From positions 62,001 through 126,000 of the forward strand of contig JBAXSI010000003.1 of NCBI GenBank assembly GCA_037130755.1: a stretch of 64,000 nucleotides of DNA, written 5' to 3'. The stretch comes from UBA10649 sp037130755. Lineage in GTDB: Bacteria; Actinomycetota; Actinomycetes; S36-B12. Within the stretch, counting starts at the first letter, position 1; each line of letters starts with the position of its first letter. The notes beneath the pieces are model-generated. The model was not told the DNA's origin and did not search any database. It saw only the letters and a list, made by a program, of their open reading frames with translations. The position numbers were made by a program, and so were the translations under genes. This document shows, one piece after another, positions 26,001 through 33,500 of the stretch.

Positions 26001-26698
26001 GCGATGGCTGGGCCTACGACATTGGGTTCGGCGGACTGGACCATGTGCTCTCGAGCGGCCGCAACATCAACATCCTCGTGCTCGACACCGAGGTGTACTC
26101 CAACACCGGCGGCCAGGCGTCTAAGTCGACGCCTCGAGGCGCGACTGCGAAGTTCGCGTCGAACGGAAAGGCAACGCGGAAGAAGGACCTCGGCCTCCTG
26201 GCCCAGGCCTACGGTGATGTGTACGTCGCGCAGATCGCGCTCGGCGGCAACGAGACGCAGACGGTTCGCGCGATGCGCGAGGCGGCAGCGCACGACGGCC
26301 CGAGCCTGATCATCGCGTACAGCACCTGCATCGCCCACGGCATCGACATGGCCACGTCCATGACGCACCAGAAGCAAGCGGTGGCGTCGGGCTACTGGCC
26401 GCTCTACCGGTACCACCCGAGCCCGGAGCCGGGCACGCACCCGTTCAGCCTGGACTCCAAGAAGCCCACTGTGCGGCTGCACGAATTCCAGGAGCAGGAG
26501 ACGCGCTTCGCGGTCCTCGCACGTTCTGATCCGGCGAGGTCGGAGCACCTTCAAGCGCTCGCTCAGGCGGACGTCGACGAGCGCTGGCACTACTACGAGC
26601 AGCTGGCCGGCGTCGAGCGGACGATTCCGATCGACGAGCATGAAGGGGCCAGCAGGCCCGATCACGAGGAGGAGCTGGCGGAGAGGGGCGAGACGTGA
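23096..26698 (+). CDS. nifJ: Pyruvate:ferredoxin (flavodoxin) oxidoreductase
   Basis: 1200 residues, full length for the single-chain enzyme that converts pyruvate, CoA and oxidised ferredoxin to acetyl-CoA and CO2 or runs in reverse. Order: pyrimidine domain (YPITPSSAMGEFADAWS), TK C-terminal-like and gamma domains, two 4Fe-4S motifs CIDCGKCAIVCP (from 686) and CTGCGICVDVCP (from 743), the third cluster starting with CSGCGE (817), and the thiamine diphosphate motif GGDGWAYDIGF (about 967). The GTG at 23096 is chosen because further upstream the frame runs into the divergent dehydrogenase gene and because homology begins there. An oxygen-sensitive-type enzyme in an actinobacterium hints at low-oxygen growth. 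Confidence 0.94.
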   Translation: MGSWECLDGNEAVALVAHRLSDVCAIYPITPSSAMGEFADAWSAAGRTNLWGSVPQVVEMQSEGGAAGALHGALQKGTLATTFTASQGLLLMLPNMFKIAGELTPAVIHVAARALATHALSIFGDHSDVMAARSTGFAMLCSSSVQEAHDFALVSHATTLRTRVPFLHFFDGFRTSHEVDKIRLLDDEDLRALVRYSDVLDHRARGLSPERPVLRGSAQNPDVFFQAREAANLFYDAVPGQVQSVFDELAERTGRQYSLVEYQGAPDAERIVVLMGSAVGAAQETVEALQASGEKVGLVTIRLYRPFPVQEFLAALPETATSIAVLDRVKEPGAPAEPLHLDVVLALQESGRTAKVIGGRYGLGSKEFTPQDVAAVFAELSSANPKPRFTSGIIDDVTHLSLARDPQFRVATTARSAVFYGLGSDGTVGANKSSIKIIGDNTDLWAQGYFVYDSKKSGSVTVSHLRFGPDPIRSTYLIDDADFVACHQFGLLERLDVLASAREGATVLLNAPYAPGEVWDHLPSEVQAQIVEKNLDVWAVDATRIAREVGLGGRINTVMQPCFFALSEVLDRETAVHLIKESIEKAYKRRGRTVVERNHAAVDRALLEMHQLPRFDAVTSSLHRLPPVAAGAPDFVRDVTARMLAGEGDLLPVSALPVDGTFPTGTAKWEKRGLADVIPVWDADLCIDCGKCAIVCPHAAIRMKVFPADDLQKAPYGFKSKAYGGKEMPEGTRLTVQVAPDDCTGCGICVDVCPARSKSEVKHKSIDLMPAAEHRDEERVRYDFFLGIPEVDRSAVRHDTVKGSQLLQPLFEFSGACSGCGETPYLKLLTQQFGDRIVVANATGCSSIYGGNLPTTPWSKDAAGRGPAWSNSLFEDNAEFGLGMRLGADAQREEARRLLLELADVVGIDLAEEILDQEPGPADEEGIARQRRLVATLRERLDASADARTLALASLADALVPVSVWIVGGDGWAYDIGFGGLDHVLSSGRNINILVLDTEVYSNTGGQASKSTPRGATAKFASNGKATRKKDLGLLAQAYGDVYVAQIALGGNETQTVRAMREAAAHDGPSLIIAYSTCIAHGIDMATSMTHQKQAVASGYWPLYRYHPSPEPGTHPFSLDSKKPTVRLHEFQEQETRFAVLARSDPARSEHLQALAQADVDERWHYYEQLAGVERTIPIDEHEGASRPDHEEELAERGET

Positions 26699-27690
26699 AC
26701 ATGGAGTCGGTCTACCTGGGCATGACACTGAGGTCGCCGCTGGTCGCGTCGCCGTCGCCGCACACCGGCCGCCTCGACACGCTCCTGCGCCTCGACGATG
26801 CCGGCGTGGGTGCCGTCGTGCTCCCCAGCCTCTTCGAGGAGGAGGTGGAGGCCGAGGCGATGACGTTCAACACCCGCATGGAGGCGGGGTCGGGCGTCTT
26901 CGGCGAGGCGACCGACTACTTCCCGGTCATCGACCTCGATCATCTCGGGCTCGACCGGCACATCACGCTCGTGGAGGAGGCCAGTCGACGCCTGTCGGTC
27001 CCCGTGATCGCCAGCGTCAATGGCAACTCGGCCGGTGGCTGGGTCCGGTATGCGAAGGACATGGTCGATGCCGGGGCCGCCGCGATCGAGCTCAACATGT
27101 ACGACGTGGCCGTCGATCCGAACCTCACGGCTGCAGACGTCGAGGCCCGATACCTCGACCTCGTACTGGCTGTGTGCTCGGCCGTCGACGTTCCGGTCAC
27201 GGTGAAGCTTTCGCCCTACTTCTCCTCCTTCGCCAACTTCGCGCGTCGCGCGGTCGAGCACGGCGCGAGCGGTCTGGTTCTGTTCAATCGGTTCTACCAG
27301 CCCGATCTTGACCTCGAGACGCTCGATGTGACACCGAAGCTGGAGCTCTCCCGTCCCGGGGAACTGCGCCTGCCGCTGCGGTGGATCGCGATCCTGCGAC
27401 CCCAGCTGCCGGCCACGAGCCTGGCGCTCACGTCCGGTGTTGCCGCGGGCAGCGATGTGGCAAAGGCCCTGCTGGCAGGTGCTGACGTGGTCATGAGCAC
27501 CTCGGAACTGCTGCGTCAGGGACCTGAGCGCGCCGCGCAGTTGCTCGACGACCTGCGCGCGTGGATGAGCGAGCACGGGTATGAGTCAGTGGATCAACTG
27601 CGCGGCAGCGTCGCCCAGCATGCGGTCGCCGACCCCGGCTCGTACGAGCGGGCGCAATACCAGAAGGTGCTCAAGTCCTGGTCACACTGA
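26695..27690 (+). CDS. Dihydroorotate dehydrogenase-like flavoprotein
   Basis: 331 residues, a TIM-barrel protein of the PyrD-like group often found beside nifJ. Family features: MTLRSPLVASPSPHTGR at the N-terminus, VPVIASVNGNSAGGWVRYAK, IELNMYDVAVDPN, and a flavin phosphate site near the end (LTSGVAAGSDVAKALLAGAD). The GTG overlaps the nifJ stop by four bases, so it is made together with the oxidoreductase. It is unlikely to be the main pyrimidine enzyme; a flavin-linked electron transfer role with the ferredoxin system is inferred. Confidence 0.82.
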   Translation: MNMESVYLGMTLRSPLVASPSPHTGRLDTLLRLDDAGVGAVVLPSLFEEEVEAEAMTFNTRMEAGSGVFGEATDYFPVIDLDHLGLDRHITLVEEASRRLSVPVIASVNGNSAGGWVRYAKDMVDAGAAAIELNMYDVAVDPNLTAADVEARYLDLVLAVCSAVDVPVTVKLSPYFSSFANFARRAVEHGASGLVLFNRFYQPDLDLETLDVTPKLELSRPGELRLPLRWIAILRPQLPATSLALTSGVAAGSDVAKALLAGADVVMSTSELLRQGPERAAQLLDDLRAWMSEHGYESVDQLRGSVAQHAVADPGSYERAQYQKVLKSWSH

Positions 27691-27727
27691 CGGCGCCTGC
27701 GGGCCGGATTCATCCCGCTATGTTCCA

Positions 27728-29239
27728 ATGGACGCTATGCGCCCCATCATGAGTGCCCAACGGTCGACAACCATCCTCGTCACCGTGGTCGGTGTCCTCC
27801 TTACCCTGCTCGTTGCGGCCAGGCCGGCCAGTGCGGCGGTGTTCGTGACCCTCACGGTGTCGGATGGAACCATCGGCGTGGCGCAGAAGGTGACCGCGAC
27901 CGTTGACTCGTCAGCGCTCGGATCCCCGTCGGGCACCGTCGTTCTGAAAGCCGACGGGAAGCAGATCGGGTTACAGTCCGTGGGCGGGACGACGGGGGGC
28001 ACCGCGACGGTGTCCTGGACCCCCGTGGCCGCAACCAACTCGGTGATCGTGGCCACGTTCACGGCCGACTCGGGGGAGACGGCGTCGGCAACCAAGACCG
28101 TGACGATCTCCAGGGTCGACTCCCTTGCTGACACCGTGGTCCCCGGAACCGCGGCCACCAACGCGCAGGTGGCCCTCGCCGCCGTGGTTCGCGTGCGGGA
28201 GGGCACGTACGTGCCCACAGGTGGCGTGACCTTCTACCGCAGCGACGGCACCACCCTGGGCACGGCGCAGCTCGATGCCAACGGCCGGGCCAGCACGACG
28301 TATCGGACTCCGACGACGGCAGGCACCATCAGCCTGTACGCCATCTACAACGGTGACGCGAACGCGAACGCATCAGGTCGGAGCGCCATCGACACCATTC
28401 GCGTCACCACGACGGCAGCCACGGTCTCGGTCACGGTGCCCCAGACGAACTACGTGAACTCCCCGGTCGTCCTTACGGCTAGGATCACGCCGACGTCGGG
28501 AACGGGCACCGTCGATTTCTCGGTCAATGGCAGATACATCGGCTCGGGTCGTGTCAGCAGTGGGGTGGCCACTCTCACGTGGGTACCCAATGCCTTGGGC
28601 ACGTTCACCGTGACCGCGAACTACAGCGGCGGCAGCGGGGTAGGCAGCGGAACGGCCACCAATCGCGTGACGGTCACTCAGCCGCTCAAGGCCGACCAGA
28701 TCACCCTGACCGTGGCGGGAACCGCGACGGTGTGGCAGCCGGGGTCCGCGAACTCCCTGGCCAACGGCGCAACTCAGGCCTTCACTGTGACGAGCCTGTC
28801 CGGGCTGCCGGTCTCCCTCTCCGTGGTCGGCCCATGCTCCATGGCGGCCGTCGAAACGGTGCACGTGCGCGGAGCCGGCTCGCCTTGCGTCCTGTCCGCC
28901 TCGACGGCAGGCGGGAGCGGGTTCTCGCCTACCATCCAGAGGTACACGATCGTGACGGCGACCGGTCCGCAGACCGCAAAGGTAGGTGCCCCCAAGTCGG
29001 GGACGTACAAGCGGGGCGCGAAGCTGAAGCTGAGCAGGACGTCGACGGTGACCAGCCTCAACCAGCCGGTGAAGTGGAAGGTCACTGGCGGGTCCAGTAT
29101 CTGCAAGGTAGGCAGGACGGGTGCCTGGTTCACACTGAAGCTCGTCAAGAGGGGCACGTGCAAGGTCCGTGGCTCAGCGCCGGCCATCGCCGGTCAGTGG
29201 GCGGCGTACTCCACCACTCGCAACTACAAGGTGAAGTGA
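27728..29239 (+). CDS. Secreted Ig-like repeat protein
   Basis: 503 residues. Signal peptide with a hydrophobic core (ILVTVVGVLLTLLVAA) and a likely cut after ARPASA. Then at least three Ig-like repeats of about 90 residues of the bacterial Big_3/Big_5 kind, recognisable from repeated V-T-A-T-V-D/F-S/N-x-G-x-P-x-G-T-V-x-F patterns (SALGSPSGTVVLKADGK, TGGVTFYRSDGTTLG, GTGTVDFSVNGRYIG). The C-terminal 150 residues are different, rich in Lys/Arg/Thr. It could be a surface or adhesion protein. Start is uncertain among ATGs at 27728, 27737 and 27749. Its stop overlaps the lipoprotein start. Confidence 0.75.
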   Translation: MDAMRPIMSAQRSTTILVTVVGVLLTLLVAARPASAAVFVTLTVSDGTIGVAQKVTATVDSSALGSPSGTVVLKADGKQIGLQSVGGTTGGTATVSWTPVAATNSVIVATFTADSGETASATKTVTISRVDSLADTVVPGTAATNAQVALAAVVRVREGTYVPTGGVTFYRSDGTTLGTAQLDANGRASTTYRTPTTAGTISLYAIYNGDANANASGRSAIDTIRVTTTAATVSVTVPQTNYVNSPVVLTARITPTSGTGTVDFSVNGRYIGSGRVSSGVATLTWVPNALGTFTVTANYSGGSGVGSGTATNRVTVTQPLKADQITLTVAGTATVWQPGSANSLANGATQAFTVTSLSGLPVSLSVVGPCSMAAVETVHVRGAGSPCVLSASTAGGSGFSPTIQRYTIVTATGPQTAKVGAPKSGTYKRGAKLKLSRTSTVTSLNQPVKWKVTGGSSICKVGRTGAWFTLKLVKRGTCKVRGSAPAIAGQWAAYSTTRNYKVK

Positions 29240-29862
29240 TGAAGCGTTCTGATATGGCCTGTGCTGGTATCGCACTCGCCCTCGGCGCGGCCGCCCTCGC
29301 GGGTTGCGGGTCATCGACGACCGCCGAGAGCACACCGACACCGACACCGACCCCCACGCCGCCGTCGGTGGTGTGGGCCGGTGCCGTCTGCCAGGACTTC
29401 GGCCGGGTCAAGACGAGCGTCGGCGCGCTCGGGCACAACCTGACCTTCAAGACATCCACGGACTCGTCCTTGATCGATCAGGCGAGCAAGCAGTTGCGCA
29501 TCCAGGTCCTGGCCGTGGCGGATGCTGCCGATCACCTGCAGGCCACGCTGCGCGAGGTGCCGGTGGACTTCGTCGCTGCCAACGACATGGTCACCTCGCT
29601 GACCGGCCCCAGCCAGCAGACGAACACGGCCATCAAGGGCGTCACGACCCACCTCGATGCGGCCGGTAGCGCGCCGAACGTGATTGCGGCGGCGGGCGAG
29701 GTTGGGCAGGCGATCGCGGCGGCAGGCTCGGCTTTCGAGGCCGGCAAGCAACTGGTCTCGGCGATTGGCGACGCGACCTCGCAGGCCAATGCGCAGCTGA
29801 AGGAGGCCTTCGACGCCGCCCCTGCGTGCAAGACGCTCGCGGCGTCGCCTTCGGCGTCTTGA
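29239..29862 (+). CDS. Putative lipoprotein of unknown function
   Basis: 207 residues. A lipoprotein signal ends in LAALAGCGSS, so the cysteine would be lipidated and the protein anchored outside the membrane. A TPTPTPTPTPP linker follows, then an all-helical domain with few aromatic residues and two cysteines (VWAGAVCQDF and APACKTL). No family recognised. The ATG overlaps the stop of the secreted Ig-like gene (TGATG), so the two act together or at the same place. Confidence 0.7.
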   Translation: MKRSDMACAGIALALGAAALAGCGSSTTAESTPTPTPTPTPPSVVWAGAVCQDFGRVKTSVGALGHNLTFKTSTDSSLIDQASKQLRIQVLAVADAADHLQATLREVPVDFVAANDMVTSLTGPSQQTNTAIKGVTTHLDAAGSAPNVIAAAGEVGQAIAAAGSAFEAGKQLVSAIGDATSQANAQLKEAFDAAPACKTLAASPSAS

Positions 29863-29889
29863 CCCTTACGCAGCGTGAGGTCCTAGCCT
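29859..29889 (+). promoter_or_regulatory. MerR-type promoter with 19-bp spacer and inverted-repeat operator
   Basis: TTGACC (29859-29864) and TAGCCT (29884-29889) are 19 bases apart. The spacer holds CCTTACGC-A-GCGTGAGG (29864-29880), a near-perfect inverted repeat with one mismatch. A lengthened spacer with a dyad inside is the hallmark of MerR-family promoters, and the next gene is a MerR/TipA protein. The ATG lies seven bases after the -10, so the mRNA may be leaderless. Confidence 0.8.
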
Positions 29890-29896
29890 CGAGGCC

Positions 29897-30661
29897 ATGA
29901 GCGAGCAGTTGCGCACGGTGAGCGAGCTCGCCCGCTTATCGGCGGTGACGGTGCGGACGCTCCACCACTACGACGACATCGGGCTGTTGGTCCCCACGGC
30001 CAGGAGCGATGTCGGCTATCGGCTCTATGACGATGCCGACGTGCAGCGCCTTGCGCAGATCGTCGCCTACCGTGCCGTCGGGATGTCCTTGACGGACATC
30101 GAGGTGGTGCTGTCGACTGAGGGCGATCGGCGGGCCGCCCACCTGCGCAGGCAGCTCGAACTGCTCGACCAACGGCAGGACCTGATTGCCCGGCAACGGC
30201 AGGTCCTGGTGAGTGCACTGGAGGCGATCAGCATGGGCATCAACCTGGATCCCGACGAGGTCTTCGAGGTGTTCGGGGAGGACGACCCGCGCCAGTACGA
30301 GGCCGAGGCGGCCGAGCGTTGGGGCGAGTCCGACGCGTACGCCGAGTCCTGGCGCCGGACGTCCGCGTACACGAAGGCAGACTGGCAGCGAGCGCAGGCA
30401 GAAGCGGAGGCCATCGTCGCGGAGTTCGTGCGCTGCAAGGGAGCGGGCCTGCCCCCGGACTCAACCGAGGCGATGGCCGCTGCGGAGCGACACCGCCAGA
30501 ACATCACGAAGTGGTACTACGACTGCACGTACGAGATGCAGGTCGGTCTGGCGGAGATGTACCTCGCGGACGCGCGGTTCATGGCGAACTACGAGCGGCT
30601 GATGCCCGGCCTCACGGCTTACGTCCATGACTCCATCGTGGCCAACGCGACCAGGGACTAG
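29897..30661 (+). CDS. MerR-family regulator with TipAS ligand domain
   Basis: 254 residues. Winged helix at the N-terminus (TVSELARLSAVTVRTLHHYDDIGLL in family alignment, VGYRLYDDADVQRL), a dimer coiled coil around 75-115, then a TipAS-type domain (EVFGEDDPRQYEAEAAERWG; TKADWQRAQAEAEAIVAEF) that in TipA binds thiopeptide antibiotics. Related regulators sense various cyclic or multi-ring compounds. It should control its own promoter, which carries a matching operator. No drug exporter is adjacent, so what else it regulates is unknown. Confidence 0.9.
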   Translation: MSEQLRTVSELARLSAVTVRTLHHYDDIGLLVPTARSDVGYRLYDDADVQRLAQIVAYRAVGMSLTDIEVVLSTEGDRRAAHLRRQLELLDQRQDLIARQRQVLVSALEAISMGINLDPDEVFEVFGEDDPRQYEAEAAERWGESDAYAESWRRTSAYTKADWQRAQAEAEAIVAEFVRCKGAGLPPDSTEAMAAAERHRQNITKWYYDCTYEMQVGLAEMYLADARFMANYERLMPGLTAYVHDSIVANATRD

Positions 30662-30683
30662 CCCGGTCGCCTAGGGTCCACGC

Positions 30684-31274
30684 ATGGGCGACGCGGGTGT
30701 GGTGCTGGGGGACGACGGGATTGCTCGGTGCGCCTGGGGCGACTCGTCGGCTGACTACCGCGCCTACCACGATGATGAGTGGGGACGACACGTTCACGGT
30801 GACGAGGCCCTGTACGAGCGCATCACGCTGGAGGCGTTTCAGTCAGGGCTGTCGTGGATCACTATCTTGCGCAAGCGCCCTGCGTTCCGCGCCGCGTTCG
30901 CTGGGTTCGATCCGGTCGCCGTCGCCGCCTTCGACACCCGTGCGCAGGAGGAGTTGATGGCGGACGCGGGCATCGTCCGCAACCACCGGAAGATCGAGGC
31001 GACGATTGCCAACGCCAATGCGGTCGTGCGCCTTCGGGAGCGCGACGGCGATGGGGCCCTCGACCGGCTCGTGTGGTCCTTCGCGCCGTCAAGGCATCGA
31101 CGACCGAGGCGCTTCGGTGACATCCCTTCGCAGACGCCGGAATCGACGGCGCTCAGCAATGCCTTGAAGGCGAACGGCTTCGTCTTCGTAGGACCCACGA
31201 CGATGTACGCGGCCATGCAAGCCTGCGGCCTGGTGGACGACCACATGCGCGGCTGCCACCGCGCATCGGGCTAG
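30684..31274 (+). CDS. tag: DNA-3-methyladenine glycosylase I
   Basis: 196 residues. It removes 3-methyladenine from alkylated DNA. The zinc site matches E. coli Tag exactly in spacing: C16, H29, H187, C191. RCAWGDS, YHDDEWG, FQSGLSWITILRKR and the C-terminal DDHMRGCH are family blocks. TAGGGT (30672-30677) lies six bases before the ATG and no ribosome-binding site is present, so it seems leaderless. The last four bases overlap the convergent transporter gene. Confidence 0.94.
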   Translation: MGDAGVVLGDDGIARCAWGDSSADYRAYHDDEWGRHVHGDEALYERITLEAFQSGLSWITILRKRPAFRAAFAGFDPVAVAAFDTRAQEELMADAGIVRNHRKIEATIANANAVVRLRERDGDGALDRLVWSFAPSRHRRPRRFGDIPSQTPESTALSNALKANGFVFVGPTTMYAAMQACGLVDDHMRGCHRASG

Positions 31275-32386
31275 GCGGGTGCCACCGCCGCAGGTGCTGG
31301 CTCGCTCAACGGCGGTGGTGGGAAGGGGCGTTCCGGATCTCGTCCGGTGAGGAACTTGGCCACGGAGTAGATGGCTCCAGCCACGGGAACGGCGATCAGT
31401 GCACCGACGATCCCCATCGCGATACCGCCAGCAGCGATCGCGAAGACGATGGCGAGCGGGTGGAGGCTGACGGCCTTGCCCATGACGAGCGGCTGCAGGA
31501 CGTCCCCATCGAAGGAGCCGACGATGACGGTCAGCGCGATGACGAGCAGTGCGATGAGCGGTCCCCGTTCAGCGAGCGCGACGACGGCCGCGAAGAACGT
31601 CGCGACGGGGGCGCCGATGACCGGGATGAAGGCGCCGATGAAGACGACAGCAGACAGCGCCGGGGCCAGGGGGACCTGCAGAATCGTCAGGCCGATGAAG
31701 ACGAGCAGGGCGTCGCAGAAGGCGACGATCACGATGCCTCGGGTGTACCCGGAGATGGCATCCCATGCCAGATGCCCGGAGACGTCGATCGAAGACTGGG
31801 TCTTCTTGGGCATCCAGGAGACCAGCCAGCCCCAGATCGTCTCGGGAGTGAGCATGAAGAACACGACCCCGTAGAGGAAGACCGACGCGGCGATGACGAG
31901 CGTGCCCACTGAGCCGAGGGCGCCCATGGCGTCGCCGAGCAGCCCGGTGGCCAACGTCTTGCCCCACGATTGCGCCTGCTGCAGCAGGTTGTGGATGCTG
32001 GAGTCGCTCAGTTGCAGAGGTCCGGTCTTGAGCCACACCTCGACGTCGTTGAACCCGTTCGTCAGCGAGGTGACGAGCTTGGGGCCCTCCTCTATCGTGG
32101 CTCTGACCACGACGAAGAGGATGACCACGACGACGGCGCCGATCACCAGCAGCGCCAGCACCATGCTCGGGATCTTCGGCATGAAGCGCTGCAGCAGTCG
32201 CATGAGCGGCTGGGCCCAGGCAGTCATCAGCATCGCGAAGAAGATGGCGAAAGCGACCGGGAGGATCCTGTCGAGGACGGTCCCGGCGAGCGCGATCCCC
32301 GCCAGGACGACGAGCACCCGCCAGGTGATGCCGGCCAAAGTACGCAAGGTGTCTGGCACGCCATCCCGTGACGACTGATCGCTCAT
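31271..32386 (-). CDS. AI-2E family transporter
   Basis: 371 residues of the PerM/YdiK/TqsA family, with about eight membrane segments and the conserved block FIGAFIPVIGAPVATFFAAV, then GDVLQPLVMGKAVSLHPLAI. Members export autoinducer-2 or act as sodium/proton antiporters; substrate cannot be assigned. TAGCCT (complement of 32393-32398) is six bases from the ATG at 32386, indicating a leaderless transcript separate from the cupin gene upstream. Confidence 0.88.
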   Translation of the reverse strand: MSDQSSRDGVPDTLRTLAGITWRVLVVLAGIALAGTVLDRILPVAFAIFFAMLMTAWAQPLMRLLQRFMPKIPSMVLALLVIGAVVVVILFVVVRATIEEGPKLVTSLTNGFNDVEVWLKTGPLQLSDSSIHNLLQQAQSWGKTLATGLLGDAMGALGSVGTLVIAASVFLYGVVFFMLTPETIWGWLVSWMPKKTQSSIDVSGHLAWDAISGYTRGIVIVAFCDALLVFIGLTILQVPLAPALSAVVFIGAFIPVIGAPVATFFAAVVALAERGPLIALLVIALTVIVGSFDGDVLQPLVMGKAVSLHPLAIVFAIAAGGIAMGIVGALIAVPVAGAIYSVAKFLTGRDPERPFPPPPLSEPAPAAVAPA

Positions 32387-32399
32387 GTCCTGAGGCTAC

Positions 32400-32759
32400 T
32401 CAGGCATCTAGGTTGTGCGCGGAACGCTCGCCGAGGTCGGAGACGGTGATCTCGTCGTCGGCGGCCCGGGCGACGAGGTAGCTGGCGTCCTCGAGGAACT
32501 TCACGGAGTAGAAGCCCCCCGGAGCGCGGTAGGTCCCCGCGTCCCCTGGACCGAGCACGGTCCCGTCGATCTCGACACGACCCGACACCACGTACGTGAC
32601 GCAGCCCTTGCTGTACCCGTGAGCAGGGACGATGTCGCCCTTGCGACCGTGGACGATGGTGAGCATCGCCCCGTCAGTGCGCAGCCGGGTGACCTCCGAG
32701 CCGAGCACATTGCGCTCCCAGCTCATGTCTCCTGCGGAAACAGGGGAAAAGCCACTCAT
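32400..32759 (-). CDS. Small cupin-domain protein
   Basis: 119 residues with a single cupin barrel: a first motif around HGRKGDIVPAHGYSKGCVTY and second GDAGTYRAPGGFYSVKF. The usual metal-binding histidine pair is only partly present, so enzyme activity is doubtful. GGAAGG lies a few bases before the ATG. It follows the VOC protein gene by 30 bases on the same strand, so the two may share a transcript. Confidence 0.7.
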   Translation of the reverse strand: MSGFSPVSAGDMSWERNVLGSEVTRLRTDGAMLTIVHGRKGDIVPAHGYSKGCVTYVVSGRVEIDGTVLGPGDAGTYRAPGGFYSVKFLEDASYLVARAADDEITVSDLGERSAHNLDA

Positions 32760-32789
32760 GGGGTTCCTTCCGGTCGGATGGCAGAAACG

Positions 32790-33425
32790 CTAATCGATGC
32801 GTACGGAGCCGTGCGGGGTCGAGAACCAGACGGCGTTGAGCCCGGGGTCGCCTTCGTCGACCCAGTCGACCTGGATGCCGTCCAGCGGCACCTCGTGGTC
32901 GGCACCGAGCCACTCGGAGATCGTCTCTGGGTCGCCGAGCATCTCGACTCGCTCGATCGACACGGCGCCGCCGCCCGTCGAGGGGTGATGGTCGGCCGGG
33001 GTCGTCCACTGAATGAAGAACGGCAGTTGCGGGTCCTCCAGAAGGTCGAGCACGCCGATCTGGCGCCAGCTGAGCTCGAAGCCGTCCGGTCGGATCCGCC
33101 GACCCGCGCGGGCCTCGCGACCAAGGCGCGCCTCGACTGGGGCGAGGTCGTCGACTGCGACGCTCCAGCTCATCCAGCCACCGCCGTCCTGGGCCCGCTG
33201 GGCAACGGCGCGGCCGAAGGGAGCCTTCTCCGCGGCCGGGTGATCAAGGGCGGACACGACCTCGAGGTAGCAGCCGTTCGCCAACGGGAGGATGAAGTTG
33301 CGAGTGCCGAAGGACGGGTGCCGGCCACCGTCGAGGAAGGTCGCGCCGACGTCGCAGCCGATGCGCTGCACGACGTCGGGGAGCTCGGCCGTGGTGCACG
33401 CGTACGAGATGTGATCAAGCCGCAT
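32790..33425 (-). CDS. VOC-superfamily (glyoxalase-like) protein
   Basis: 211 residues. The N-terminus MRLDHISYACTTAEL is typical of the Glyoxalase_3-type VOC proteins, with the metal-position histidine H5, and a second half beginning near AVSIERVEMLGD. Function unknown; such proteins include dioxygenases, isomerases and binding proteins. The ATG at 33425 has CAGGAT six bases upstream (complement of 33432-33437), so it is probably leaderless and starts the VOC-cupin transcript. Divergent from the membrane protein at 33501. Confidence 0.78.
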   Translation of the reverse strand: MRLDHISYACTTAELPDVVQRIGCDVGATFLDGGRHPSFGTRNFILPLANGCYLEVVSALDHPAAEKAPFGRAVAQRAQDGGGWMSWSVAVDDLAPVEARLGREARAGRRIRPDGFELSWRQIGVLDLLEDPQLPFFIQWTTPADHHPSTGGGAVSIERVEMLGDPETISEWLGADHEVPLDGIQVDWVDEGDPGLNAVWFSTPHGSVRID

Positions 33426-33500
33426 AGTTGCATCCTGCCCAATGACGAAATGGCGTCGTCATCGGCCCCCCCAAAGCGCGGATATGGCAGGCTCGCCTCC

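Noticed and set aside
32415..33500. A 362-codon N-terminal extension of the flippase-like membrane protein
   Set aside because: It runs antisense through the cupin and VOC genes and has no protein-like composition; the ATG at 33501 begins the conserved protein.
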